A DNA stretch of 64,000 bases, from contig NZ_LGSS01000004.1 in assembly GCF_001190785.1 (NCBI RefSeq), forward strand, positions 1 to 64,000, read 5' to 3'. This document shows positions 26,169 through 34,427 of this stretch, piece by piece. The notes below the pieces were generated by a model. The model was not told the origin of the DNA, did not search any database, and saw only the letters and a program-made list of their open reading frames with translations. Within the stretch, counting starts at the first letter, position 1. Every line of letters starts with the position of its first letter. Origin of the DNA: Gottschalkia purinilytica (lineage in GTDB: Bacteria; Bacillota; Clostridia; Tissierellales; Gottschalkiaceae). The position numbers were made by a program, and so were the translations under genes.

Positions 26169-27956
26169 CTATTTATAATTTATTCGATTTAATATTTCCA
26201 CTATCATTTCAATTCTATCAAAAGGAGTTATAAAATATAAACCATCAACATGTTGTTTTATTTTATTAGCTATTTCTATTGCTATCTCAATACCAACTTT
26301 TTCTCCTTCTTCTCTTGTCATATTTTTATGAAATCTATTGACATATTCTTCAGGTATATGAATTCCTGGAACCTCGTTATTTAAAAACTGAGCATTTTTA
26401 TAAGTAACTATTGGCATAATACCACCGAGTATCTTCACTTTATACTTTTCTCTTGTCTTTGCTAAAAATTCAACTGTCTCATCCGAAAAAATTGGCTGTG
26501 TAAAAAATGTATTGGCTCCTTTATCTACTTTCTTTAACATTCTATTTATCTCTGCCTCTTTATTTGGAACGTTTAAATTTACAGCTCCACTTATGTTAAT
26601 CTTATCTGATTTAAATATTTCTTTATTCATTTCAGATATAAGTTCTATTAGCCTATATGAATTTAGGTTAAATACACTTTTAGTTGAGATTTTATCTATA
26701 TCCAAAATAGGATCACCTGTGATCACCAACATATTTCTAATATCTTCAATGTGAGCTGCTAATAACCCTGATTTTAACGCATTTAAATTCTTATCTCTAC
26801 AACACACATGTGGCATTACATCTATACCAACTTCTCTTTTAATTTTTGCAGCAATCATAATAGAATCTACCCTTGCTATTGCTCTAGGAGAATCTGCTAT
26901 TGTCACAATATCTACTCCATGTTCTTTGCATGTTCTAGCATTTTCAATCATTCTTTCTATAGATGTATCAAATGGTGGATCTAATTCAACTGCTATTATA
27001 AAATCTTGTTTTTCTATTTTATCAACAAAATTATTTTCTTTTTTATTTTCAGATATTAATTTTGTTCTTTTTGTTTCAACATGTATATTTTCATCAGTTG
27101 TTTTTATTTTTAATCTTTCCACTAAACTTTTTATGTGATTTGGTGTTGTACCACAACAACCACCTATTATTTTAGCTCCTAGTTTACTAATATCTACTAC
27201 AATATCTCCAAAATATTCAGGGTTATTTACATAAACCATTCTTTCATTTATGATTTCTGGATAACCAGCATTAGGTAATGCCGAAATTGTATCACTAAAA
27301 ATATCCATATTCTTTAACAATCTATATAAGTGAGTAGGTCCTGATCCACAATTAAATCCATAAGCATCTATGCTTTTTATTAATTTTAATTCATCTATTA
27401 TACTTTTGATACTAATACCTTTTCTAGTAAATCCATCTAGTGTAACTGCAAATTGAGTTAATATAAAAGCATCACTATTTTTACTTTTTATATATTCAGA
27501 TATCTCTTTTAGATAATCTATCGTACCAAAAGTTTCAAAAACAAATATATTTTCTCCTAACTCCATAAATGTATCTATAATGAATTTATATTCGTCTAAA
27601 ATATCTATATCATCTTCTTTTTTAAATCTAGATTCATGAATAGGACCTATACTAGCACCTATAAATACATCTGTTCCTTCTGTAGCTTTCTTAGCTATTG
27701 TATATCCTTTTTCTATTATTTCTTTCACCTTTTCTCTAGTTACTCCTAAAGATATTGTGTTAGCAGAAAAGGTATTAGTTCTAATTAATTTAGCCCCTGA
27801 TTTAATGTAGTCTACATGAATGTCTCTTATCACTTGCGGCTTATTTATATTTGCAAACTCGCAGAAGGATACTTTATCTCCTGTTATTTCAGAATAATAT
27901 GTTCCCATAGCTCCATCTGTAATTAAAATGTTTTCTTTTAAGTATTCCTGAAGCAT
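26169..27956 (-). CDS. Bifunctional homocysteine S-methyltransferase / 5,10-methylenetetrahydrofolate reductase
   Basis: The 595-residue protein has an N-terminal Hcy-binding TIM barrel (residues ~1-285; DGAMGTYY at the start, GGCCGTTPNHI near 265 with the zinc cysteines) fused to an MTHFR barrel (~305-590; AVELDPPFDTS, ITGDP, ITPFDR). It makes methionine from homocysteine and reduces methylene-THF to methyl-THF, like B. subtilis YitJ. Its S-box leader ties expression to SAM level. A GGGGAGAAA ribosome-binding site precedes the ATG. Confidence 0.93.
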   Translation of the reverse strand: MLQEYLKENILITDGAMGTYYSEITGDKVSFCEFANINKPQVIRDIHVDYIKSGAKLIRTNTFSANTISLGVTREKVKEIIEKGYTIAKKATEGTDVFIGASIGPIHESRFKKEDDIDILDEYKFIIDTFMELGENIFVFETFGTIDYLKEISEYIKSKNSDAFILTQFAVTLDGFTRKGISIKSIIDELKLIKSIDAYGFNCGSGPTHLYRLLKNMDIFSDTISALPNAGYPEIINERMVYVNNPEYFGDIVVDISKLGAKIIGGCCGTTPNHIKSLVERLKIKTTDENIHVETKRTKLISENKKENNFVDKIEKQDFIIAVELDPPFDTSIERMIENARTCKEHGVDIVTIADSPRAIARVDSIMIAAKIKREVGIDVMPHVCCRDKNLNALKSGLLAAHIEDIRNMLVITGDPILDIDKISTKSVFNLNSYRLIELISEMNKEIFKSDKINISGAVNLNVPNKEAEINRMLKKVDKGANTFFTQPIFSDETVEFLAKTREKYKVKILGGIMPIVTYKNAQFLNNEVPGIHIPEEYVNRFHKNMTREEGEKVGIEIAIEIANKIKQHVDGLYFITPFDRIEMIVEILNRINYK

Positions 27957-28023
27957 TTGTTTCTCCCCTTTTTTAATAGTTAATCTTTAGCCTTTATCGA
28001 TAATTTATAAATAATAGTAAAAT

Positions 28024-28052
28024 AAAAAACTCTTTCAAGATGAAAGAGTTTT
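28024..28052 (-). terminator. S-box-controlled intrinsic terminator
   Basis: AAAACTCTTTCATC.. stem (AAAACTCTTTC / GAAAGAGTTTT) followed by TTTATTTT on the minus strand, between the SAM aptamer and the YitJ-like gene. Confidence 0.9.
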
Positions 28053-28071
28053 ATTATCAAATGTATTTCAC

Positions 28072-28173
28072 CTCATCTTCCGACAAATATCGCAGGATTT
28101 AGCACCACGTATCTAAATAGATACAGGTTGCTGGGTTTCACAGGGCCAGTCCCTCCACCACTCTCGATAAGAG
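28072..28173 (-). promoter_or_regulatory. SAM-I (S-box) riboswitch
   Basis: On the minus strand the aptamer shows CTCTTATC, GAGAGTGGTGGAGGGACTGG, CCCTGTGAAACCCAGCAACC, a variable hairpin, GGTGCTAAATCCTGC and GATGAG: the S-box core in order. P1 forms from TCTTATC and GATGAGG. A terminator follows. SAM binding should stabilise the aptamer and permit termination, shutting off the methionine-synthesis gene. Confidence 0.97.
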
Positions 28174-28205
28174 ATTTGTATTTTATTGTTATTTATTTAT
28201 ATCAA

Positions 28206-28233
28206 ATTATAACATATGTCTGTTAAGTGTCAA
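28206..28233 (-). promoter_or_regulatory. Promoter of the S-box transcript
   Basis: TTGACA (28233-28228), 16-bp spacer, TATAAT (28211-28206) on the minus strand, ~30 bp before the aptamer. The remaining 28234-28552 is AT-rich with nothing else recognised. Confidence 0.75.
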
Positions 28234-28552
28234 TAGTATTTTTCACTTTTCATGTATAATTAAACAATTATTATATTAGATATCTTCTTACTATATTAAC
28301 AATTCATACCCATATTTCAAGTTTATAATCTGTAAATATTATAGTTTTCTTTTTAGTTATTTTGAATATATATACAATATATTCTTAGATCTTTCATATA
28401 TCTATCTTTGAAATTTTTACTTTTAAAGTTCTTATAGTATATTCATTAAAATTAGTACTACTTTTATAAAAACAATATGTAATGTCTACTTGACATCAAA
28501 ACAGAGTGATGATATATTCACATGTAAGGTTAACATTACAGAGGTGGTATTA

Positions 28553-28789
28553 ATGAAAAATAGATTAAAGGAACTTCGTGAACGTTATGGATTAACTCAA
28601 GAACAATTGGGAGAACTTATAGGAGTATCAAGACAAGCAATTAACGCTATTGAAACAGAAAAATTTGAACCTTCTATATGGTTGGCTTATGATATTTCTA
28701 AGATATTTCACTGTTCCATAGAAGAAGTTTTTCTTTTTGAAGAAAGCGAAAAAAAATCAAGATCACAGCAAAGTAGAGGTGTCGTTTAA
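28553..28789 (+). CDS. Small Cro/CI-type HTH regulator
   Basis: The 78-residue single XRE HTH domain (residues 1-60, [21 protein letters not shown]) is followed by a short basic tail. It is of the YgzD/Xre-like type common in Firmicutes. GAGGTGG lies 5 nt before the ATG. Its TAA is directly followed by the ATG of the peptide deformylase gene, so the pair is translationally coupled. Targets are unknown. Confidence 0.88.
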   Translation: MKNRLKELRERYGLTQEQLGELIGVSRQAINAIETEKFEPSIWLAYDISKIFHCSIEEVFLFEESEKKSRSQQSRGVV

Positions 28790-29242
28790 ATGGCATTTAG
28801 ACAAATTAGACTTTTTGATGACGAAATATTAAGGAAAAAAAGCAAAGAAGTTGAAGTAGTAGATGATAAAGTAAGACAACTACTAAATGATATGGCAGAC
28901 ACTATGTACAATACAGAAAATGGTGGAGGATTAGCTGCCCCACAAATAGGCGTATTAAAACGATTAGTTGTAATAGACATGGGACAAGGACTTATAAAAT
29001 TAGTTAATCCAAAGATAATTAAAGAAGAAGGAAAACAGAAAGTTATAGAAGGATGTTTGAGTATTCCTAATACATGGGGAAAATTAATAAGGCCAGCAAA
29101 AGTAACAGTACAAGCATTAAATGAAAATGGTGAGGAGATTATACTAACAGGTAAAGGAGATTTAGCAAAATGCTTTTGCCATGAAATAGACCATTTAGAA
29201 GGTATTCTTTTTACTGATTTAGTCACTGAATATATAAAATAA
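28790..29242 (+). CDS. def: Peptide deformylase
   Basis: The 150-residue metalloenzyme removes N-formyl from nascent proteins. All three motifs are present: GGGLAAPQIGV (~44), EGCLSIP (~88, metal cysteine) and CHEIDHLEGILF (~130, HExxH). Length is normal for a type 1 enzyme. The start codon abuts the HTH stop codon. Other def copies may exist elsewhere in the genome. Confidence 0.95.
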   Translation: MAFRQIRLFDDEILRKKSKEVEVVDDKVRQLLNDMADTMYNTENGGGLAAPQIGVLKRLVVIDMGQGLIKLVNPKIIKEEGKQKVIEGCLSIPNTWGKLIRPAKVTVQALNENGEEIILTGKGDLAKCFCHEIDHLEGILFTDLVTEYIK

Positions 29243-29298
29243 CTCTATTATGTTCATTAAAATTAGTCTATATCAATGAAATTACTAGTAATATCAAG

Positions 29299-29342
29299 AA
29301 AAATCACTTATGAATTTTATTCTAATTCATAAGTGATTTTTT
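29299..29342. terminator. Bidirectional terminator after def
   Basis: AAAATCACTTATGAATT / AATTCATAAGTGATTTT with T-run on the plus strand; it also faces the convergent MerR gene. Confidence 0.85.
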
Positions 29343-29415
29343 AATGTTATTTATTAAATTTATGTCTCAAAATGAAATCCATTACTTACATAGATAACTT
29401 ATTAAAAACTTAAAT

Positions 29416-30234
29416 TTACTTATCTTTTCTTTTTACAGGCACTTGGACTTCAGTTAGCCAGTCCTCTTCCTTATCTTTATTCCATATACCGTCAATATAT
29501 GATTCTCTAGGGTTATCAATGACCTCATACTCATTATCCTCGATCCATTTAAAAGCAAATGAATATGCAGATCCGATAGTTGCGTAAGAACCTTTATGCA
29601 ATACACATACAGCAGTAGGAACGGCTTCAATTGTTTTAAATTTTAGTATATCTGTGTTTTCTTTTAGTTCTGTTATAGCTTCACATATTTCTACATCTAT
29701 GTCTTTCTCCTTGTATTCACCATCGTGATAAATATTAAAGCAATAATTTGGAGTATCACATATACATCCAACTCTCTCCATCTCTTTTGCCATAACATTT
29801 GGACATAGTTCATATAGTGCATGGTAACTTGGTATTACTTGTCTCATAGAAGCTACTATTACCTTAGGTAATTCTTTGATAATCGCATTATACATAGAAT
29901 ACTTTTCTCCTTTCATACTACTTAGATAACTACGAATCTGTAAAAGCTTTGCTTTTTCGGCTATAATATTTTTTAAGATATCTTGTTCTTTTAGTTTTAA
30001 GAACACTTCGATTGTAATAGGATTATTTATCACTTCTTTTATTTCATCCAAAGATAGTCCCATTTGTTTTAATGTGATAATTTTATGAAGTTTGGGTAAT
30101 TGTTGTGAAGTATAATATCTATATCCTGTAAAATCATCAACATGTTCTGGCTTTAGCAAACCTATTTCATCGTAGTATCTCAATGTTTTTGTAGTAATTC
30201 TATTAATTTTTGAAAATATACCTATTGAAAACAT
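29416..30234 (-). CDS. MerR-family regulator with GyrI-like effector domain
   Basis: The 272-residue protein has an N-terminal MerR HTH (FSIGIFSKINRITTKTLRYYDEIGLLKPE), a dimerisation coiled coil (~75-120), and a C-terminal GyrI-like ligand pocket (~125-270), the BmrR/TipA-type layout. Such proteins sense hydrophobic cations and drive efflux genes. No efflux gene is adjacent. ATG at 30234 is used because AGGTGAT is the ribosome-binding site and overlaps the GTG at 30243. Confidence 0.88.
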   Translation of the reverse strand: MFSIGIFSKINRITTKTLRYYDEIGLLKPEHVDDFTGYRYYTSQQLPKLHKIITLKQMGLSLDEIKEVINNPITIEVFLKLKEQDILKNIIAEKAKLLQIRSYLSSMKGEKYSMYNAIIKELPKVIVASMRQVIPSYHALYELCPNVMAKEMERVGCICDTPNYCFNIYHDGEYKEKDIDVEICEAITELKENTDILKFKTIEAVPTAVCVLHKGSYATIGSAYSFAFKWIEDNEYEVIDNPRESYIDGIWNKDKEEDWLTEVQVPVKRKDK

Positions 30235-30333
30235 CAATATCACCTGCGCATTTGATTTGATATTTTAAGTATAATCTTTTCCCTAAGGTAAAAGTCAACT
30301 AACTAATTTAAACTTTTTATAAAATCAAAGTTA

Positions 30334-31242
30334 TTATAATTTATTGTAACTCTTACGATTTCGATGGATCTTATTTATTTTCTTTTGTTCATTAAGAAAC
30401 TTAGAGTAACACCCATAAACTAGTTTTTGTTTTTCAGACGACACACCAATAATAAAATACTGAAATACTTTAAGCCACTGTTTAAAATTTAAATCAGTTG
30501 GACTATCTGTAATTTTAAATTCTATATTTTTTGAAAGACGTTTAAGTTGTTCATTGGAAAAAATGTATTTAAGTCTTTCTCTTAGATTTCTCCCTTTCAT
30601 TTTGAAAATATATGATATAAAGTCTTTGTATAAGTCAGTTTCCTGAATCTCAACTAAAGCATTACTTCTTTTCTCAATATGAAGCATAACACTATTAACT
30701 TTTGGAACAGGAGTAAAGTCAGTATTTTTAAGTCTATAAATAATTTTCAAATCAAAGTATGGTTTAAGAAGTAAAGATCGCATACTTTCCTTATTATATG
30801 GATCTCCAGCATATTTTCTTGCTGCTTCTTCTTGAAGAATAATATATGAATCCTCAGGAATATTAGATACTGATGTTAGTCTTGATAAAATTTCTGCTGT
30901 AATATTATATGGAATACTTGAAAAAACTTTATATTTATCATTACTCGGTATATCTGTTTTTAAAAAATCTCCATATATAATTTCAACGTTTTTTGTATCA
31001 CCAAATAAATGTTTAAGCTTCTCATACAAACAAAAATCATATTCTATTGCATATACTTTCTTGCATTGTTTTGCAAGTTGTTTAGTTATAATACCTTTAC
31101 CTGGACCAATTTCAATTACAGTATCATCTTTATTTATACTACTTTTTTGCAATAAATCAGATACTAACTTAGTGCTATGAAGAAAATTTTGTGAATGCCA
31201 TAATTTTTTGTTATTTCTTAACTTTTTATTTTTATTAACCAT
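30334..31242 (-). CDS. erm: Erm-family 23S rRNA adenine N6-methyltransferase
   Basis: The 302-residue RrmJ/KsgA-fold methyltransferase has QNFLHSTKLV near residue 17, SAM motif EIGPGKGIIT near 45, YGDFL, and motif IV SIPYNITAEIL near 108. The first residue of the usual N-[IL]-P-[YF] motif is serine here. FTPVPKVNSVMLHIEKR follows, then a basic C-terminal extension (RNRKSYNKL). Sequence around the catalytic region and the leader attenuator argue for Erm (A2058 dimethylation, macrolide-lincosamide-streptogramin B resistance) rather than KsgA. The ATG at 31242 has GGAGG 8 nt upstream. Expression is probably drug-inducible through the leader. Confidence 0.85.
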   Translation of the reverse strand: MVNKNKKLRNNKKLWHSQNFLHSTKLVSDLLQKSSINKDDTVIEIGPGKGIITKQLAKQCKKVYAIEYDFCLYEKLKHLFGDTKNVEIIYGDFLKTDIPSNDKYKVFSSIPYNITAEILSRLTSVSNIPEDSYIILQEEAARKYAGDPYNKESMRSLLLKPYFDLKIIYRLKNTDFTPVPKVNSVMLHIEKRSNALVEIQETDLYKDFISYIFKMKGRNLRERLKYIFSNEQLKRLSKNIEFKITDSPTDLNFKQWLKVFQYFIIGVSSEKQKLVYGCYSKFLNEQKKINKIHRNRKSYNKL

Positions 31243-31245
31243 TTT

Positions 31246-31295
31246 AGAATCCTCCACTATTTATAAAATTTAAATAATAATTTAATGAGGATTCT
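31246..31295 (-). promoter_or_regulatory. Ribosome-binding-site sequestering hairpin of erm (segments 3 and 4)
   Basis: AGAATCCTC (31295-31287) is perfectly complementary to GAGGATTCT (31254-31246), which contains the erm Shine-Dalgarno sequence. The loop contains a smaller TTAAAT / ATTTAA hairpin. In this form the start site would be blocked. Confidence 0.75.
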
Positions 31296-31443
31296 TGTAT
31301 ATAGACAATCATATAATATAACTCTTATAAATAAATTCTTGTAATGTTTATTTTACTTAATCAAGTATTATTTGTTTTCTTGGCTACTTCTTTATCTTTA
31401 CACGAATTTAAAAACTTTTTAATTAATGTAAGGAAGTAAAATC

Positions 31444-31487
31444 AAAAAAAGGCTATAGATGAACAAACTATTCATCTATAGCCTTTT
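31444..31487 (-). terminator. Intrinsic terminator inside the erm leader
   Basis: Perfect 17-bp stem (AAAAGGCTATAGATGAA and complement), 7-nt loop, and a run of 7 U on the minus strand, ~200 nt upstream of erm and ~260 nt after the leader promoter. Confidence 0.85.
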
Positions 31488-31590
31488 AAAATTAACTTAT
31501 ATCTACAAACCCTAAAAATAGACATAAAAATATCGTGGTCAGAGAACACGATTCAAAATTAAAATATATAATATAAACGTATGAATGTTC

Positions 31591-31605
31591 TTTACAAGAA
31601 TCCCC
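31591..31605 (-). promoter_or_regulatory. Antisequestor segment 2 of the erm leader
   Basis: GGGGATTCTTGTA (31605-31593) can pair with TACAAGAATCCTC (31299-31287) over 13 bp with one G-U. Overlapping GGATTCTTGTAAA can pair with TTTATAAGAATTC (31708-31696) in the leader ORF over 13 bp with two G-U. These are mutually exclusive. Between the leader ORF and this segment a long stem (GTAAGGTA / TACCTTAT plus TGTGCCTA / TAGGTGTA) can form. Confidence 0.6.
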
Positions 31606-31675
31606 TGAAATAAGGTACAATAAAATACACCTAAAATTCTAGGCACAATATACCTTACAACATATTTTATTGTTT

Positions 31676-31720
31676 TTATTCAACAATTAAAAAACGAATT
31701 CTTATAAAAAAAGTTCCCAC
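31676..31720 (-). CDS. Erm leader peptide (MGTFFIRIRFLIVE)
   Basis: GTG at 31720, 14 sense codons, TAA. AAAGGAG lies 8 nt upstream. The peptide contains an Arg-Ile-Arg run, the +x+ type motif known to stall macrolide-bound ribosomes in ErmD-class leaders. The Ile-Arg-Ile codons coincide with attenuator segment 1. An in-frame TTG at 31726 is an alternative start but is too close to the ribosome-binding site. Confidence 0.75.
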   Translation of the reverse strand: MGTFFIRIRFLIVE

Positions 31721-31751
31721 ACGCAATTCTCCTTTCAATAATAATAAGCAA

Positions 31752-31780
31752 ATTATAACATAAGTGTTTTTGCTTATCAA
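31752..31780 (-). promoter_or_regulatory. Promoter of the erm leader
   Basis: TTGATA (31780-31775), 17-bp spacer, TATAAT (31757-31752). Transcription would start ~10 nt before the leader ribosome-binding site. Confidence 0.8.
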
Positions 31781-31856
31781 GTAATGAAATATTTATTATT
31801 TTTATACAATTCACTTGTATTTCTTATTTTTACTAATAATTATAATATCTGATATT

Positions 31857-31890
31857 AAAAAAGGGGTTGAACTTAAACTCCAGCCCTTTT
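31857..31890 (-). terminator. Terminator after the 90-residue ORF
   Basis: AAAAGGG-TG / CA-CCCCTTTT imperfect stem with TTTTTT on the minus strand; it isolates the erm leader from upstream transcription. Confidence 0.65.
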
Positions 31891-31965
31891 AATATGAGTT
31901 ATTTACCTTCGTCTTGTGCAAAAATTTTAACTATAACATGTATTGTTAAATCTTAATTATAACTT

Positions 31966-32238
31966 TTATTCACATTTTTCATATTTATAATATTCACTGC
32001 GGTAACACTTTGTCATAATTCCCTCTTCACCATCTGATTTTGTAACCTTGTATTTTTCTCCCTCAGAAAAAAATCCTGATATATCTTCTAATGTATAATT
32101 CATGGAAAAAAAGTTATGAGTTTTAAGTTTTCCTGTAAATGTCTTACTTAACTTTCCACAATCATCATCAACAAATCTTGCTTTCCTAAATAAATGAATT
32201 TCTCCTTTTTTTATATCGAATTTATACATTTCCTCCAT
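31966..32238 (-). CDS. Small hypothetical protein, unrecognised
   Basis: The 90-residue soluble protein is rich in aromatic and charged residues, with cysteines in DDDCGK, TKCYRS and a terminal KCE. AGGAGGAG lies 6 nt before the ATG, and it has its own terminator, so it is likely expressed. I do not recognise a family. Confidence 0.55.
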   Translation of the reverse strand: MEEMYKFDIKKGEIHLFRKARFVDDDCGKLSKTFTGKLKTHNFFSMNYTLEDISGFFSEGEKYKVTKSDGEEGIMTKCYRSEYYKYEKCE

Positions 32239-32377
32239 GTTAGACTCCTCCTAAGATTATTAGTATAAATACATTTTGTAACTATTATATAATATTTTAA
32301 CAATTAAATATAGATATAATTGTCCATTTATAATTTATTTTGTCATTGATTGAAATATTTCAGAATTTAGCGTATAT

Positions 32378-33052
32378 TTATTCAAGATAAACTTTCTTAA
32401 AAATATCTGTAACACCATGCTTTCTTGCAGTTTGTTTTATCTTATAATTTAAAAAAGCTGCTAAAGGACGATAAATAATTTTTGGAATTCTTAACGTTAG
32501 CAATTCCTGTGGTTTAGAAGATATTTTTTTCCCTTGAAAAATATCCTCTAAGGCAAGTTTAAAAGCTGAAGTAATCTTCTTTCCCTTCCTCCCTAGATTC
32601 TCTAGAAGTTCTCCATCTATTATTGAACCTCCTCCATAACTTAAGCCTCCTAGCCAATTCATACCAACAGTTTCAGCAAAATACCTGCAGGATTCAATCA
32701 TAGGTTGACAAAGAGTTATATCTGGAAAACCACACTGCCCTATCATAAAAAAGTCTTTTCCCTGTTGTTCATTTTCTAATTCTTGATACAATTTATCAAA
32801 AAGCCAAATGTTAGGATACGGAAGTGTATCTACATATAAAGGCGCTACTAAGCCTATAACATCACTTGTTAAAATACTTGCTTTTAATTCATCCAATGTA
32901 TACTTACCATCAAAATAATCAATTACATGAAAAATCTCAACGACACATCCTATATCTTCAGCTAGATTTTTAATTGTACGTGCAAAGCTATAAGAAGTTT
33001 TATTTTTTCGAGGACTACCATTTAAAAGAATAAGCTTTTTCCTGTCTAACAT
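32378..33052 (-). CDS. Flavodoxin-like/NADPH-dependent FMN reductase-family protein
   Basis: The 224-residue protein has a flavodoxin fold beginning LILLNGSPRKNKTSYSFA (phosphate-binding loop, residues 6-24) and the VAPLYVDTLPYP segment near 70 typical of FMN-binding loops. It lacks the cysteines of its neighbour. The ATG overlaps the TAG of the upstream flavoprotein gene, and GGAGG lies within that gene, so translation is coupled. The substrate is unknown. Confidence 0.72.
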   Translation of the reverse strand: MLDRKKLILLNGSPRKNKTSYSFARTIKNLAEDIGCVVEIFHVIDYFDGKYTLDELKASILTSDVIGLVAPLYVDTLPYPNIWLFDKLYQELENEQQGKDFFMIGQCGFPDITLCQPMIESCRYFAETVGMNWLGGLSYGGGSIIDGELLENLGRKGKKITSAFKLALEDIFQGKKISSKPQELLTLRIPKIIYRPLAAFLNYKIKQTARKHGVTDIFKKVYLE

Positions 33053-33615
33053 TTCGGTACCTCCTTTAGCATATTCAATATTTCATATTCAATCTCTTGA
33101 TTTTCCTCTGACTTATTAAATATTAATGCTTTATGGTAAGGACACTGCATATTTAATGCGTTTCTTTCTAACAACAATCTAAAGTTTTCAGTCTCTCCTT
33201 TAATGTTCTTTTCTGTAGTTCCAATACTTATTATTGATTTATAACCGTAACGTGTAGGATGCAGTAGATGTCCTTCCTTCACAATAAATAATGGTACAGC
33301 CATCAACGAAAACTTATCAACTGCCTTTTTTAGTTGAAAGGAATATCCGCCAAAAACAATAGGTGTAAGAAGTACTATACAACTACTTGAAGCTATCGCT
33401 CTGATTATATCAGGCATGTTATCATCTACAATACATTTTCCTGGTGTATGGTAAGCACAAGCTCCACAAGACCTACATGGTAATATATTCATATCATTAA
33501 GATTAAAATAATAATAACTATCCCCTCTTTGTTTTATCATTCTTGTCAAAATATTTTTTATATTACTTATACTATCATTCTTACTTTCAGATCCATCAAG
33601 TATCACCCAATCCAA
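33046..33615 (-). CDS. Iron-sulfur flavoprotein-like protein
   Basis: About 189 residues of flavodoxin type with a compact cysteine cluster CRSCGACAYHTPGKC near residue 55, like Isf-type flavoproteins that bind a 4Fe-4S cluster beside FMN, then LLTPIVFGGYSFQLKKAVDK. A TTG start at 33615 is proposed (AAAGGGG 8 nt upstream); the open frame extends to 33708, but those residues do not fit the fold. It forms an operon with the next flavodoxin-like gene. Confidence 0.72.
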   Translation of the reverse strand: MDWVILDGSESKNDSISNIKNILTRMIKQRGDSYYYFNLNDMNILPCRSCGACAYHTPGKCIVDDNMPDIIRAIASSSCIVLLTPIVFGGYSFQLKKAVDKFSLMAVPLFIVKEGHLLHPTRYGYKSIISIGTTEKNIKGETENFRLLLERNALNMQCPYHKALIFNKSEENQEIEYEILNMLKEVPKC

Positions 33616-33821
33616 AATTATCGCCCCTTTTATATAGTCCATTTGGCTAAATCTCATATCTTTTAAACTATAATCTCTCATAGATACTTCATAACTTACG
33701 CCATTCAAATATATACTATTAACTCGTATATCTTCTACTTCTTTATATATTTAAATAAGTAGTCACATCCATTTCAATTATTAAGGCTAATACTATAATT
33801 AATGTTCTTCTAAGTTTCTTT

Positions 33822-34427
33822 CTAGTTATTTCTTGTCTGTCCCACTTTAATAAGAAATTCTATCTCATCTTTAATAGAATCAATCATATAATCTAGCTTT
33901 TCTATATTTCTTCCTTTTAAGAAAAATAAAAGCTTTCCATGAATGGATGATGCTATTAGATCTTCTAACAATTTAATATTCTCTTCTGCTATATAGCCTT
34001 CTTTAGCACATTCAACTATTGTTTCATGAAGAAGTAAACCAACTGAAGGCTTCATATCATTTTTTATAATTTCTTTAGGTGCTTCTCCAAATTCTTCTAG
34101 AAATATAAGCTGAAACATATCGGGATTTTCAGCAAAATATTTAAAATATGCTACACCATATATTACAATCTGTTCCCTACAATCTTCTGAATCATTTTTA
34201 AAACTTAATATATATTTATAACAATCTTCAAGAAAATCAAAAACACAATAGGCAAGTAGCATATTTAAATCATTAAAGTAGTTATATATAGTTGCATATG
34301 AATATCCCGCTTTTTCGCCAATTTTTCTAGCTGTAATTCCTTTTATTCCTTCCTCCTTAATGATCTCCTTTGTAGCATCTATAAAATATTTCATCATTCT
34401 CTGTTTTTGTATTTCCTTTCTATCCAT
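33822..34427 (-). CDS. TetR/AcrR-family transcriptional regulator
   Basis: The 201-residue protein has an N-terminal HTH at ~10-55 (IKEEGIKGITARKIGEKAGYSYATIYNYFNDLNMLL) and an all-helical ligand domain. It overlaps the end of the flavodoxin gene by 8 bp. The ATG at 34427 has GGGTG upstream. Two palindromes in the operon promoter are likely its binding sites, giving autoregulation. Confidence 0.86.
   Translation of the reverse strand: MDRKEIQKQRMMKYFIDATKEIIKEEGIKGITARKIGEKAGYSYATIYNYFNDLNMLLAYCVFDFLEDCYKYILSFKNDSEDCREQIVIYGVAYFKYFAENPDMFQLIFLEEFGEAPKEIIKNDMKPSVGLLLHETIVECAKEGYIAEENIKLLEDLIASSIHGKLLFFLKGRNIEKLDYMIDSIKDEIEFLIKVGQTRNN

Noticed and set aside
31300-31760. CRISPR-like or tandem repeat array in the erm leader
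   Set aside because: The repeated TACAAGAAT strings are complementary attenuator segments at irregular spacing, not a repeat-spacer array.
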